DNA of 64,000 bases from Aporrectodea caliginosa (taxonomy: Eukaryota; Annelida; Clitellata; Crassiclitellata; Lumbricidae), in NCBI GenBank assembly GCA_020284085.1, contig JACEVL010000047.1, forward strand, positions 292,501 through 356,500. The letters run 5' to 3'. Each line of letters starts with the position of its first letter. The stretch's first letter is position 1. Below, piece after piece: positions 44,515 to 56,117 of the stretch. The notes under the pieces were generated by a model. That model did no database searches and was not told the origin of the DNA. It saw only the letters and a program-made list of their open reading frames with translations. The position numbers and the translations under genes were made by a program.

Positions 44515-44788
44515 ATTCATTTCAGATATTTATATAGCGCCCCTTCAATATTTCTACTCAGAGTCGCTCCCGAATACAGCGCGGACACTGAATCGGAGTT
44601 TCACGCCGAAGCGCATGAGCAATTGCGAGTGAAGGACTTGCCCAGGATCCCTACGCGGCGGCTTGAGGTGGATTCGAACCCGCAACCCTCCGGCTGCAAG
44701 GCACCAAATATACCCCTTGAGGTGGATTCGAACCCGCAACCCTCCGGCTGCAAGGCACCGAACATACCTCTACACCACCGCGCCCCAC
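44515..44788 (-). mobile_element. tRNA-derived SINE with duplicated B-box head, copy 2
   Basis: Full-length reverse-complement match of 26035-26321, including the A-box head GGCGCGGTGGTGTAGAGGTA, both B-box modules, the GGGCAAGTCCTTCACTCGC word, GGCGCTATATAAATATCTGA and the (AATG)n tail. Only a handful of differences separate the copies. Confidence 0.9.
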
Positions 44789-45917
44789 GGTACTAGTGTC
44801 TTTGGTTTAAATCCTACCTCACTGACCGCACGCAGATGGTTGTCCTTGGACACTCCAGGAGTGAGTGGGTTGGGGTTAAATTTGGCGTTCCCCAGGGTTC
44901 GGTTCTTGGACCCATCCTTTACATTCTCTATACTGCCGACATTTGGCTCTTATTTTCTAAACACAGGGCAAATGCCCATCTTTATGCAGATGATACCCAG
45001 GTTTTCGTTCATGGTCCATCATCTGATCAACTATCACTAGTCCGTTCTATTGATTGTCTTGTCTGATCTTCGCCATTGGATGTCGACTAACCGACTCTGC
45101 TTAAATGCTACAAAGATTCAGTTGATCTGGTTTGGGTCTAGACAACAGCTTTCCAAACTTGACTTTCAATTGCTGACTGAGAAATTCCCTGCCCACACAA
45201 ACTCTTCTAGTGTCCGTGACCTGGGTGTCACGCTTGACTCCTCCCTCACATTCACGGAGCACTTATCTAACCTGACTCGCTCCTGCTTCTTTCAACTGAG
45301 GCGTCTCAGAGCCATCAGACGATCGGTCTCTTCCTCTGTCTTTACCACCATAGTAGGCCCTACGCGTTTATCTGTTCCCGACTAGACTACTGCAACTCAC
45401 TTCTTATGGGCCTCCCGAAACAGCGTCTTACCCCCTTCAATCGGTCTTAAATGCTTCAGCTAGGCTCATAGCCCGACTCCCTCGCTTTTCGCATATCTCT
45501 ACATATATGCTTGATGTCTTACACTGGCTTCCTATCACTGCGCGCATCCATTATAAGATCATCTTTCTAGTCTCCAAGGCGCAGCTGAGCAGTGCCCCAA
45601 AGTATCTTTCTGACTATATGCGAAAGAATAACTATCTGCGACCTCATCTCGTTCCTTGCGCTCTGCTGATTGGCTTGATCTCTTTATTCCTAGGACTAGG
45701 ACTGCCTTGGTTCAACGCCGGGCATTTGCTGTGGTTGGTCCCTTTACTTGGAATGACCTTTCCCCTCATTAAGGGCTAAACTAATGACTAGCTTTTCCTC
45801 TTTGGTCTCCAGTTCTTTAAAGACGTTTCTTTTCCCCCGGGGCTTTCGTGCTGAGAGCGCTTCTGAATAGTTATTCTGAGAGAGGCGCTATATAAATCTT
45901 TAGATACAATACAATAC
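44789..45917 (+). mobile_element. L2-type LINE with intact YADD motif, longest RT fragment in the window
   Basis: Frames read WVGVKFGVPQGSVLGPILYI, AHLYADDTQVFVHG, HWMSTNRLCLNATKIQLIWF, SVRDLGVTLDSSLTFTEHL and SCFFQLRRLRAIRR. SRLDYCNSLLMGLP, MLDVLHWLPITARIHYKIIF and LGLGLPWFNAGHLLW then follow. RT motifs are present from the palm onward with several frameshifts. The 3' end is GAGGCGCTATATAAATC and a (TACAA)n tail. Orthologous to the shorter copy at 19485-19895 in the left arm. It abuts the SINE head at 44788. Confidence 0.85.
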
Positions 45918-45954
45918 TAATAGAGACTGGTGTACATATTCACCAACAGTGGAA

Positions 45955-46135
45955 TTTAATGACACCATCAAGGGCGAGACTGTCAGAACTAAAGAGAGTT
46001 TGCGCGAAAAGTATGGAGACCGCTTCTACAAGAAAATAAAACTTTCGCTTCGAGACACTTTAAAAAAACTCAAAAAATGACCGGGAGACCGAGACTGATA
46101 CATCAAAAACCTATACTGAGTCTCAAGACCACACA
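45955..46135 (+). repeat. GAGACC-rich dispersed repeat, copy 2
   Basis: Counterpart of 19207-19450. It ends CAACTCTG and shares TATGGAGACCGCTTCTACAA and CATCAAAAACCTATA with the hAT element at 50574-51450. Confidence 0.6.
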
Positions 46136-46849
46136 ACTCTGATATACATACAGTTAGGCAGGCAGGAGGCATACTGACTGACTGACTGACTGACCGCCCG
46201 ACTGAATGACTGGTAGGTCGGTACGTTTATCGAAAAGAGGATGCGCATTGGTGATACAAGTCAATAATAAAAGACTGTTTCATGTAAGTGGTCCTTAATG
46301 AGCCCAGGCAAGTAAGCGACCTATACAGCAGACGAGGAACTTGACATCAGTCTTTGTGTCAAGATCAGGCTGTTGATGACAGCTAGAATCCGTGTTCGTT
46401 GACCTATCTGGACCTTTTCAGAATAGGAACTCAGACTTCTGAGAATAGGAACCATACTGCAGATATGTTAGGATTCTAAATTTAGAGGGCGCAGCTTCAG
46501 GATGTTAATGACGTCTATGAAAAGATAGGCCTACTAAAGATAGCTGTGTGCATAGGTTAAGGCGCTTAAGAAGTTGGAATGCACTAAAACAGAGAGATCT
46601 GCAAATTTTGCAATGATTGCGCAATTTAATCATGTTTTTATTGAACACTAGATGTTTGCCCGTCCTAAGACGGTTATGTATTCGAGTATTGAGAATAATG
46701 CTGCCATGTACCCAATCGATGAGTCAAACATATTTTCCGTTTAAGTTACACGGAACTATTTCCAGATCGGCATTTCATTTGTTCATAACGCGTGTTTCAA
46801 ATTGTCAGTTTCAGTTACATGAAACTATTTACAAAACGGCAATAGGCCT

Positions 46850-47006
46850 AAGTCAATTGAAGCCATATAAATTAGCAAAGAATGACTTCGATGAGGATAT
46901 AATATATACTGAGGAACAAAAGAAAGAGCTTAGACGGCGATGCAAAGTCGATCAATTCAATCCCAATCTTGCAATTAGTGAGAATATTGTAGGAAGCGCA
47001 TTATGA
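46850..47006 (+). CDS. Exon-like open frame of unknown identity
   Basis: The plus strand reads QLKPYKLAKNDFDEDIIYTE, EQKKELRRRCKVDQFN and PNLAISENIVGSAL, then a stop (about 51 codons). The acidic-to-basic, charged composition looks coding, but I do not recognise the family. The counterpart in the left arm (about 17143-17245, minus) keeps most of the nucleotides but has a 1-nt deletion just before the EEQKKEL part and diverges in the second half. It may be the last exon of a host gene truncated by the duplication, or part of a transposon. Confidence 0.35.
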
Positions 47007-47139
47007 ACGAATTTAGATAAATATTTTTCGTAACTTCAAAAATAGAAATGCAAGACAAAAACATGCGTGCGTTCTGTGAAATGTTTTGTCGACCCATGGC
47101 GAAGTGGACTCAAGCGCTCTCTAGCGGGTCTACAGAATT

Positions 47140-47505
47140 TTCGTCTACAGGCATTTCGTCTACGAAGTTATTTGATATCGTCACTTTAAAATGGAAGCTG
47201 GATTGTTGAAAAAACTGTTTCCCTAAATGGAAGTGGGATTGATTAAAACATTCCTGTGTTGAAATAGAAGCTGGATTGAACGAAATAAGTTTTCCCGTAA
47301 ATAGATACCAAGCTGGATGAGTGGATGAAAGTAAGTTTCCATTCGATAGAAGTTGGATTGATGAAAATAATCTTTTCAGTAATTAGAATCTGGATTAGCG
47401 AAACGATAAGAAAGCGGCCTCTGTTGATTAGCCGTAGTGGATACAGATACACTTGTAGACGAAGTGTCGTAGACGAAAAGTATGTAGACGAGTTGTCGCG
47501 AAACC
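47140..47505. mobile_element. MITE with TTTCGTCTAC subterminal repeats and central tandem repeats
   Basis: Left end TTTTCGTCTACAGGCATTTC; right end carries the inverted words GTAGACGAAAAGTATGTAGA and GTAGACGAGTTGTC. Between them, five or six imperfect units of about 50 bp centred on GAAGCTGGATTGAT. Absent from the left arm near 17000. Confidence 0.7.
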
Positions 47506-47989
47506 CCTCTAGCGGTGTCGCCCTCGCTGGCTACGCTTGACTCGAGCGCCCCTTAGCGGTGTCTGGTGCCCACCCGCTACGCGGGACTCGAGCGCGCGTG
47601 GTGCGTGACCCGAATACTGAATGACAACAGATAGACATTTCTCTTCTATTATATTATTAATGAAACTGGTTTAATTTTCCACAAACCCGCCTTGTTTCCA
47701 TTTCTTCCCTTTACACCTCTCGTCGTTTCAATAATATTCTAAACACCACCCACCGTAACCGTCTGACTGTGTGCTTGAATGACGCTTTGCGTCTTGGCCT
47801 AACCTTGTAACTTTGTGACTCTGTCTTTGCATAACGCTTTGCTTCTTGACCTGAAAACGACTTTGATTTTAATTGTCTATCGATTTTGTTTTGAATGAAC
47901 GCATTCGAATAAGATGGTTCCCTCTACTTCGCTTTTTTGCCACTGTAGAGTCTTGATGTTATGTTTACGATCATAGGAACAAAAACGAA

Positions 47990-48395
47990 CAGTGGGCCTA
48001 CTATGCGGTCAAGGGGCGCTACACACAGATGTTCCAGGGAACAGAGCAAGCTATAGACGGAGTCACGCTACCTCGAGCTTTAAAAACACTTTTTTAAATT
48101 TGAATCAGTGTACAGCAAGAACTCAATAAAAGAAACATAACATACAATAAAACAATGTTCAGAAATGATAATTAGACAAGTTAATGTAAAAACAGTGCAA
48201 TGATAAGATACATCGGTTCATAAGCGATAGAGTAACAACTAATGAGGAGAAGAAGCACAAAGTGCTTATCGAGTCATCCCCATAGATAGGAAAACCAAAT
48301 GGGTAGGGTGGGTACTAGAACCAAAACAGAAAGGCTACATCAGGAAAAGGAACACTGGAAGTCAACAATATTAATCTCGAGTAAAGTAGGATAAT
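47990..48395. other. No gene recognised
   Basis: Part of the right arm without counterpart in the left. AT-rich, no motifs. Confidence 0.4.
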
Positions 48396-49110
48396 TTAGG
48401 AGTATTGAGAGACCAATAAGGATTTAAAAGTATATTTAAAGGATGAAAGAGAAAGGGCAGATCGTGTAGAAGGATCAATAGAATTCCATAGTTTGGGACC
48501 CATGATACGAACCGAGGAAGAGCGTGCCCACAATCTAGGTAATAGCAGATCGATAATCGTGCTTCTTGCGTGTATTGTATTGGTGAAGGTCTTTGCTTCT
48601 CCTCCGTCAGACCAAGGCCAACGATGAGTCCTCAACTTGTCGTCTCCAGAATTCTCTATCCTTGATTTGTTCTTTGCTTCTGCAATGTTCATCTTCATTC
48701 TCTCCAGATCCTCTCGTATATTATCCATCCATGTCTTTTGTTGTCTTCCTCTACTCCTAGTTCCCTCCACATATCCGTGTAAAGCCATCGATCGTAATCT
48801 GTCATTGCCCATTCTCATCACATGTCCCAGCCACTTTATCCTTTTCTTCCTTATTCTATCGACAATTGTTTCCGTCTGTCCCAGCTCTCTTCTAGTCACC
48901 TCATTTCTTCTAGTCACCTCATTTCGAGAGACCAATAAGGATTTAAAAGTATATTTAAAGGATGAAAAAGAAAGGGCAGATCGTATAGAAGGATCAATAG
49001 AATTCCATAGTTTGGGACCCATGATACGAACCGAGCAAGAGCGCGCCCCAATTCTAGATATAGCAGATCGTTAATCGTGCTTCTTGCGTGTATTGTATTG
49101 GTGGAGGTGA
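48396..49110 (-). mobile_element. RTE-like LINE fragment flanked by two copies of a CR1-like LINE fragment
   Basis: The two outer segments (about 48415-48595 and 48930-49110) are nearly identical and encode on the minus strand RIMGPKLWNSIDPSIRSALS and FKYTFKSLL, a CR1/L2-type C-terminus. The inner segment (about 48600-48910) encodes VDRIRKKRIKWLGHVMRMGN, LHGYVEGTRSRGRQQKTWMD and NIREDLERMKMN, the C-terminus of another non-LTR type. One frame runs through all three, which is accidental. Confidence 0.75.
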
Positions 49111-49540
49111 GAATTAGTGGTGAAAAAAATTTTAAATATGGAAGGAAGAAGACCCGACTGATGCCTATGCATAAGAGTGGCCAGTTGATGACGATAAATA
49201 TCATATATGGAGAGTAAATTGATAGACTTGAATAGTGTATACTTTGAAGTAACTCTGAACTATTTCAGTTGTAAACTTGAGCTTTTCAAGTAAAACGTTA
49301 AGTGTGTCTTTAAAAAATCTTCTAAAAACACAGAAAATGACACGACTGTAGTTGGCAAAAAGATACAGGTTCGGATAGCGGTACATAAGAAATTTGATGA
49401 TGAAGTCAGAGTAGATTATAAGACCCGCTATAGCCATAAACTGCCTTCAGTGCTTCTACTGTTCAAAACCGTTTTAGCCATTGGTTTACAATGTATGCTT
49501 GTTTTAGAGCAGCTATAAGATAAATCACACCAAAGGAGGC

Positions 49541-49775
49541 GGCTATAGTAGTAGGCTATGCGCTCCGGCGTGTGTGGCCGCCGACCTGCTGGCTCTTGTT
49601 TTAACATCGATTTTTGGTTATACTTCGGGCGTCTTTCGTTCAACTATTTAGATTACTGTACTTGTTCTCTGAGGACTATCTAATTTGTTAGAGCGCTGGG
49701 TCGGGAGCGCCTCTGAATCTCCGAGTGGCGCTATGCAAATGTTCAATTACAATTACAATTACAATTATATATGGG
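49541..49775 (+). mobile_element. L2-derived short element with (AATTAC)n tail
   Basis: Contains GTCGGGAGCGCCTCTGAATC and GTGGCGCTATGCAAAT followed by (AATTAC)n. Inserted in the right arm only; the left arm reads through near 16075. Confidence 0.7.
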
Positions 49776-50573
49776 CCTCTACTATTATTAAAACTAAGAT
49801 AATTAAACTTGACGTCCTTGATTACAAGGAATCCTTGTACCTTGCGTATCAACATAGATAAATCGTTTCTATCAAAACAATCCGCTATGGTTAGTACTGC
49901 GCCGCAAACCAGCGACGGAGAAGGATGTCACCCGATCAATTTATTGAAAACATGTGCAAGGTCGAGCCCATGCGGCTGCTATAGAAATACGTGCAGGTTT
50001 GCATTTGTAGGCCTATCTATATTAAAGAGATTTCTGTTCTTGTCACGTGAGCTTCATTTCGAAGAACATTTGTTAATTACCAATGATTTTAGTCATTCTG
50101 ATGCACCTGTCAACATATCCTTCAAACCTCACAACAAGGTCAAATTAAGACTGATAAGAGAGGCGTGCAATTACGAATAATTAATTAGTCTGTCAATCAA
50201 TCAATCAATCATCGTTTATTGTTAACCTTTGAACAGTGCAATTAGTCTGTCGAAGTTAATTAATCAACCAAGCTTAATTCAGTGCACTTTGGGCACACTT
50301 AGAACTTCCGCATTTGTTCAGGATGTTCGAATTAAAGACTACAAGCACACGACTTTGGTTTGATTAACATCTGCCGTTTATTCCTATCACAAGACAGTAA
50401 CCGATGGGTCCTGAAAATTAGGATCTCGATTCAGACAGAAGACTACTGGTTACAAGCATAGATGCAATTATTGTAAACAGCAGTCGTACGTCTATCGAAT
50501 CTTATAAAGTCTTTCGTGTTTGGACGATATTAATTAACGTTAGTTATTAATGCTCGTTTGAAACTGTATTTAG

Positions 50574-51450
50574 CAGACTTGTATACGAGACATAAAACTC
50601 GAGACCGAGACCGAGACAGTGAGGACTGAGACCGAGACCGAGACAATGGGGTCCGAGACCGAGACCGAGACGAGACACAAGGTCCGAGACAGTTCAAGAC
50701 AGTTCAAAACGAGGGAAATGCAAATTGGACGAAAATCCTGAATCAATTTTTCTCTCAACTTTTGAAGTCTAATATCAGCGAAAAGTCACTGAAATCAGCC
50801 GATCACCTGAATTGTATAAACTACAAAAAAATTAAATATTTCAGCCATTCTGAAATCTTCTAAATGATTCTAAAATTTCAACCAACAACATTCAATATAA
50901 TTTTTAGCGACATAGGCAATAAGTCACATCACTCACCTTGAGAAACTAGTTGCTATTCCGAGCTTTACTCTTATGTTGGCTATTCACAAACTGCATGCCA
51001 TTTATTTTGTTTTTCATTGGTTTCCAATTGCGTGAATGCAGATTTCACAATTTCAGGTTCTTTATGAGACATTTTAAGATATTTGGACTGAAAGTGCTAC
51101 TTAAAAGTTAAAACTGCTTTTTTCAATATCTCTTAATACCAGAAACACCGCTTTTTAAAACTTTTGGTCTGTTTGGCACTTCCGATTAACTAGTTATCCG
51201 TTCGGCCCAGGACAATTTTATAACGCGATACTGTACGAAGTTCAGAACAAAAGACAGTTTGTACGAGAACTATGGAGACCGCTTCTACAAAAGAACAAGA
51301 CTTTCGCATCGAGACAGTTTCCAAAAAGTCAAGAAATGACCTCAAGACCGAGACCGAGACAGTGGGATTCGAGACCGAGACCGAGACATCAAAAAACCTA
51401 TATTTAGACGTCTCGAGACCGAGACACTGTCTCGAGACAATCCAAGTCTG
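50574..51450. mobile_element. Non-autonomous hAT element with GAGACCGA repeats
   Basis: Starts CAGACTTG and ends CAAGTCTG, flanked on both sides by the identical 8 bp gtatttag (50566-50573, 51451-51458), the hAT signature. Inside, (GAGACC)n tracts lie near each end (50590-50700, 51340-51440) and form extended inverted similarity (CTCGAGACCGAGAC). No transposase. The left arm lacks it. Confidence 0.9.
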
Positions 51451-51595
51451 GTATTTAGTATAGCCAACATTTGTACAATCTCGACTTTTTTGCTTTGACT
51501 CAACGTGTCTGAGAGAGACTTTCAGTCGCGACCTTCTCCAGTTCCAGTGTCTACAGATGATCTTAGAGTCTAACATCAGTTATATAATATATGCT

Positions 51596-51874
51596 ACAGG
51601 GAATGTGTATAATAAGGTAATATGTATATACCCTGAAATTTCAGGGTATGTGTATAATCAGGGTATTTGTATATGCCCTGAAAATTAAGGGTTAGGTTTA
51701 GGTTAGGGTTAGAGGGTTATGGTTAGGGGTCAGGGTTAGAGTTAGGAGGTTATGGGGGTTAGGGTTATGGTTAGATATACATGAATTATACACAAGCCCT
51801 GATTATACACATACCCTAGGGTATATGTATATACCCTAGGGTATATGCATATTTCCTGATTATACACATTCCCT
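51596..51874. mobile_element. MITE with TACAGGGAATGTGTATAAT ends enclosing telomere-like repeats
   Basis: Left end TACAGGGAATGTGTATAAT and right end, inverted, the same word. Several ATACCCTGA/CCCTAGGGTA palindromes lie inside. 51690-51775 is a degenerate (TTAGGG)n-like tract (GGTTAGGGTTAGAGGGTTAT). Absent from the left arm at the ACTGATGTTA site. Confidence 0.75.
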
Positions 51875-53165
51875 GTAACATATATATACACACATACACT
51901 CATACATGCATACAGACATACAGACAGACATCCATATATACATACATACATACATGTATACATATATACAAGCATGAATAAGTACTTATAATTATGCATA
52001 CATATATAAACATGCATACATACATACATATTTGCATGCATGCATACATACATGCCTGCATACTTAAATACATGCGTACATACACATATACATACACACA
52101 TGAAAAAGTATTTACATATACCGCTCTCATATTATATACAAGACTTTGATATATAATATCAATAAATGATAAGCGATATCCATATATACAAATATCAATA
52201 TATATATATACATACGAGTATACATGGATCATACATATCCATATCATACATACATATAGTCATTATCAATATGAATACCAGCGAGACTTTTATGCTATGT
52301 CAATGTCTGAGAGAGACACTTCAGTAAGTGATGCTCGCAGAAGTCCAGAATCTACAGATGATCTTAGAGTCTAACATCAGGCCAACACATAATATGTTCC
52401 GTTCAGCACTCCGAGCTCATCCTATCTGGCCTGCTGATTTCAGGTATGGCACCAGCTTTACAACAGAGCTGTTCAGGCTCTAGAGACCGCGTTGTCTGGT
52501 CTCATAGAGGGTTATGGTTGGCAGCGTCAGGGTTAGAGTTAGGACCGTCCGTCTTCTCCGTGGTTTAATATTATAGATATACATGAATTCAAGACAAAGC
52601 CCTGATTATACACAACCCTCTATATATCTCCATATCGGGCCCTAGGTCCGCTTCGTATATGCATGCACTAAAAGTAATTATTTCCTGAATTATACACATT
52701 CCCATCAACACTCGCCAGTCGACACACATACGTGGTATGCATACTGAGAACATACAGACAGGGTGGTCGACACATACATACATACATGTATACGTTCTAC
52801 AAGCATGAATAAGTTCTTGGAGCGATTCATACATATAAAACATGCATACATACATACATATTTGCATGCATGCATACATACATGTATCATACTTAAATAC
52901 ATGCGTCTCATACACATATACATACATACATGCAAAAGAGATTTACGATAATATGCATTCAATTGATAATGAATCACATGATGATATGCGTGTGTATCCA
53001 TGTATACACGTAGGTATGCATATATCATATGCATACATACGTTTATACATGGATCATACACATGCATATCATCATGTGATTCATTATCAATTGAATGCCA
53101 GCGAGACCTTTATTATGTCAATTCTGATTAGGAACACTTCGTAAGTGATGCTCGCAGAAGTAGAG
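51717..53165. repeat. Tandem duplication (51717-52385 and 52509-53165) with patchy divergence
   Basis: Both copies run from GTTATGGTTA... through ACAT microsatellite to CAGCGAGAC, GTAAGTGATGCTCGCAGAAG. Identical stretches alternate with 6-20 bp stretches that bear no similarity at all. The left arm has one copy. Confidence 0.75.
52955..53098. repeat. Near-perfect 144-bp palindrome
   Basis: GCATTCAATTGATAATGAAT at the left is the exact inverse of the right end, and pairing continues through CACATGATGATATGC to the centre near 53027. Strong cruciform or hairpin potential. Not present in the first tandem copy. Confidence 0.85.
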
Positions 53166-53291
53166 AATCTCTATATTTTACCAATAATAGTTAATTTCAT
53201 TTAGTGTTTACTCCTTCATCGAGTGAAAACGAATTAACGCCCATAGTCAACGATCTAGGCTATGAATTAGGAAGACAACGAGATAGTATGG

Positions 53292-53296
<5 letters not shown>

Positions 53297-53353
<57 letters not shown>

Positions 53354-53362
53354 CTCAGAGTT

Positions 53363-53434
<72 letters not shown>

Positions 53435-53642
53435 CTAATAATCTTTCTTTATTAAAGCGCCTGACAAATGCACTGCGCTTTACATTTACATGTTATGCAA
53501 TTCAAATCTTAACTACTAACAGAACAGACAGCCTGCAATACAACGGCGCTAATAGCAGCCTACAAAGCATATCCGCCCTACGGGGCTCGAACTCGGTACC
53601 TCTCATCTCTACGCCAGATGTTATCCAATGCGCTATCGGGCC
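53297..53642 (-). mobile_element. tRNA-derived SINE of a second family with long (ATT)n tail
   Basis: The minus strand begins GCCCGATAGCGCATTGGATA (A-box region) and has GAGTTCGAGCCCC (B box), with a pairable CATCT/AGATG arm between. It ends TAAAGCGCAGTGCATTTGTC, AGGCGCTTTAATAAAGAAAG and an (ATT)n tail expanded to about 140 bp (53297-53437). The left arm lacks it near 14500. Confidence 0.8.
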
Positions 53643-53689
53643 CAAAGAATTGGTACTGCCAGTGTACGAGCACTGTAACTATATATATT

Positions 53690-53995
53690 TATTTTTTTTA
53701 TATATATATATATATATATATTATAGAGAGAGAGAGAGACGATTTACCAGAGAGTTTCAGAGAGAGAGAGAGAGAGATTGAGAGAGAGACAGAGACAGAG
53801 CGGCTATGAGAGACAGAGATAGAGACAGAGACAGAGACAGAGACAGAGACAGAGACATAGAGACAGAGAGAGACAGACAGGAATAGACAGAGAGAGAGAG
53901 AGACAGACAGTGACAGAGACAGAGACAGAGAAACAGACAGACACAAACAGAGAAAAACTGAGCGAGCCAGAGAGAGAGAAAACGGATATAACGCC
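53690..53995. repeat. (TA)n and (GAGA/GACA)n simple repeats
   Basis: (TA)n at 53698-53722 followed by about 240 bp of AGAG/ACAG tract, an expanded version of 14405-14480. Open frames here are repeat products. Confidence 0.9.
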
Positions 53996-54376
53996 ATTTT
54001 ATTAAAGAATCATCACAGTTCTCTTGAGTTCTATAATGTAATGTAAATGTAAGTCTCTGAATATCCCAGCGACAAATGAAATAAACGGCGTCGACGTTTG
54101 CTGGTCCAAGGCTTCAGAATTCGCCAACCAGTTAAGTTCGTTCTGTCAATTCTTTTATATCATTCAGGTTTGAACTTAAGACTTGCATCAACTGGGTTGC
54201 TGACACGCCGTGGCCTGGCTATCAGATGACAACATGGCCTTTCCAAAGTATTATGACTTTAGATTGCGATTTCACTCCAAGAATCAACGATTGATGCATT
54301 GGATATTTTGATAATGGCGCTACAGAAGTCATTTGATTAAAGTAGAGCAGAAAGGTCTGCATTAGTTGTTCCTTTC

Positions 54377-54456
54377 GAGCGCTTCTGTGAGACACTTAAG
54401 TGGCGCTATATAAATGTCTTGTTACATTACATTTCATTACATTACATTACATTACT
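54377..54456 (+). mobile_element. L2 tail fragment with (ACATT)n
   Basis: GAGCGCTTCTGTGAGACACT, GTGGCGCTATATAAATGTC and (ACATT)n, inserted between tctcctttcg-like and aaaggagg flanks. Both other block copies lack it. Confidence 0.75.
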
Positions 54457-54465
54457 TTTCAAGGA

Positions 54466-56117
54466 GGCAGCTAATCTCGTGATGCGCAACCAGAGACCAT
54501 GTCACCTGAATGACAAAGAACAGAAGCTTTTGCGAAAATCCGACAACACAATGGTGTTACAAGGAGGGTCAAAAAAGGCCTAAAAATTTGCTGACATAAT
54601 TAATCGATGACTCTATTATGCCTCACCCGCCTGGTCAGCCACAGCAATTGTTTATTAAATTAATGTTACCAATTACTAGTAGTTAGTAGAATCCGCCTAT
54701 TTGTGCTTCTACAACGAATATTGGCGGATACGAAACGGTATCCTGAAGAATCAATCCTCTTACATGAAAGTCCGGACTGAGAATCCAAAACGCTGTTTTA
54801 AGTGTGATAAGATCTTATCATACGATACAAGCTTGATATTCTCTGTCGATGTTCGATTCTCATCCAAGTACATCCAAACATTTATCTGCACGATTTATTC
54901 ACAGATTTGTTGTCAGTCGTTTGTGGAATCGAATATTAGACACCGTATAGGCATAAATTAAATATCATAGTCTGTGCTGGATGGGAATCAACTGGAAACA
55001 GTTTTCCAAGCTTCCACAATGCTCCCAGAGATTTGTGACAATTGGAAGGCAGGCGTTGTAGGAAGTACTGTAAATAAGGATATTCTCACACGGATATACA
55101 AACGAGCAAAAGAGGATGTCAACAGAGTGCTCCATACTGAGGGTCGAGGGGTTAGTCTGCACTATTGTCCTGGTTTAAGGGGTTGGGCTGTGTTACTGGT
55201 AATATATTCTTAGTCAATAATTGTCCTGGCAGGCACATGTCAGAATAAATTTGGCGTCAAGACTTGACAAAGGTCATGTGATGTTAAACAAAAGCCACCT
55301 TACACGCAGTTTATAATCGCCGATTAAGGAACTAAAAATGAACGCGATTCATAGAGCCCGGTGGGGAAATTTCAGGATGCTTAAGAATTTCCTATAAATG
55401 AACTCAAACCCTCTGCTTGAGTCGTCAAGTTGCCGCTGACTGCACGTGGTTGAGAACAAGAAGTCTGCCTGATCCGAGATATCGACACAAAATCGTTTTG
55501 CTCGACAGTAAAGGCGTAAGTATGATATTAGATGGTTTCATTTCTATTTCTTTTACACCTCAAGAGGAAGAACCTTGATTTAATTCTTGTGCCATAGTAA
55601 ACACATAATAATTGTTTCCTATGGCAAAAGAATCGATCCAAGGTTCTACTATCCGAATGTTTGAGCTGTTCTTTTTGCAATTTTATTTGAATATTGCATT
55701 AATCCTATTATTCAATCTCGTCACTAAAGATTGACATAGGCTACATGTGATTTTAAATGTATTGCCTTGGCGAACTGATCTTTTAAATGTCGCAATGATT
55801 ACGACCTTGCTTTAATGCGCTTTTTCTGTCGATGCCTTGGAACACATTGTCAGCTGGTGTAAGCGAGGCCTTGTTCACTGGACACCAGCGTAAAAGAAGT
55901 TGCTAAATTAAAATAGTGACACTGAATTTCGCCAGGTTTACCTCCTTCATTTGAATTTTAATAGCTCTTCTTTCAATTACCATTTATTTAGGGTAAAAAT
56001 GAACACACATATCGATGTCCATTATTCCTTGCCTTTCTATACTACATTATTGTTATCATAAATTTCTGTTTACGATTTTTAGTTTAATTCACGTTGCTTA
56101 ATCTAAATCAGTAATCG
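54466..56117. other. Duplicated block without assigned gene
   Basis: Matches 11720-14010 inverted. A frame at 54974-55213 (+) with GNQLETVFQASTMLPEICDN, and its partner in the left arm, look mildly coding but are not recognised and are interrupted in the left arm. Confidence 0.4.

Noticed and set aside
48396..49022. Single 208-codon protein
   Set aside because: The frame fuses three LINE pieces of two different families by chance.
53204..53455. Poly-asparagine open frame
   Set aside because: Direct translation of the (AAT)n SINE tail.
54974..55213. Frame with GNQLETVFQASTMLPEICDN as a host exon
   Set aside because: Its counterpart in the other arm is disrupted and no family is recognised; left unassigned.
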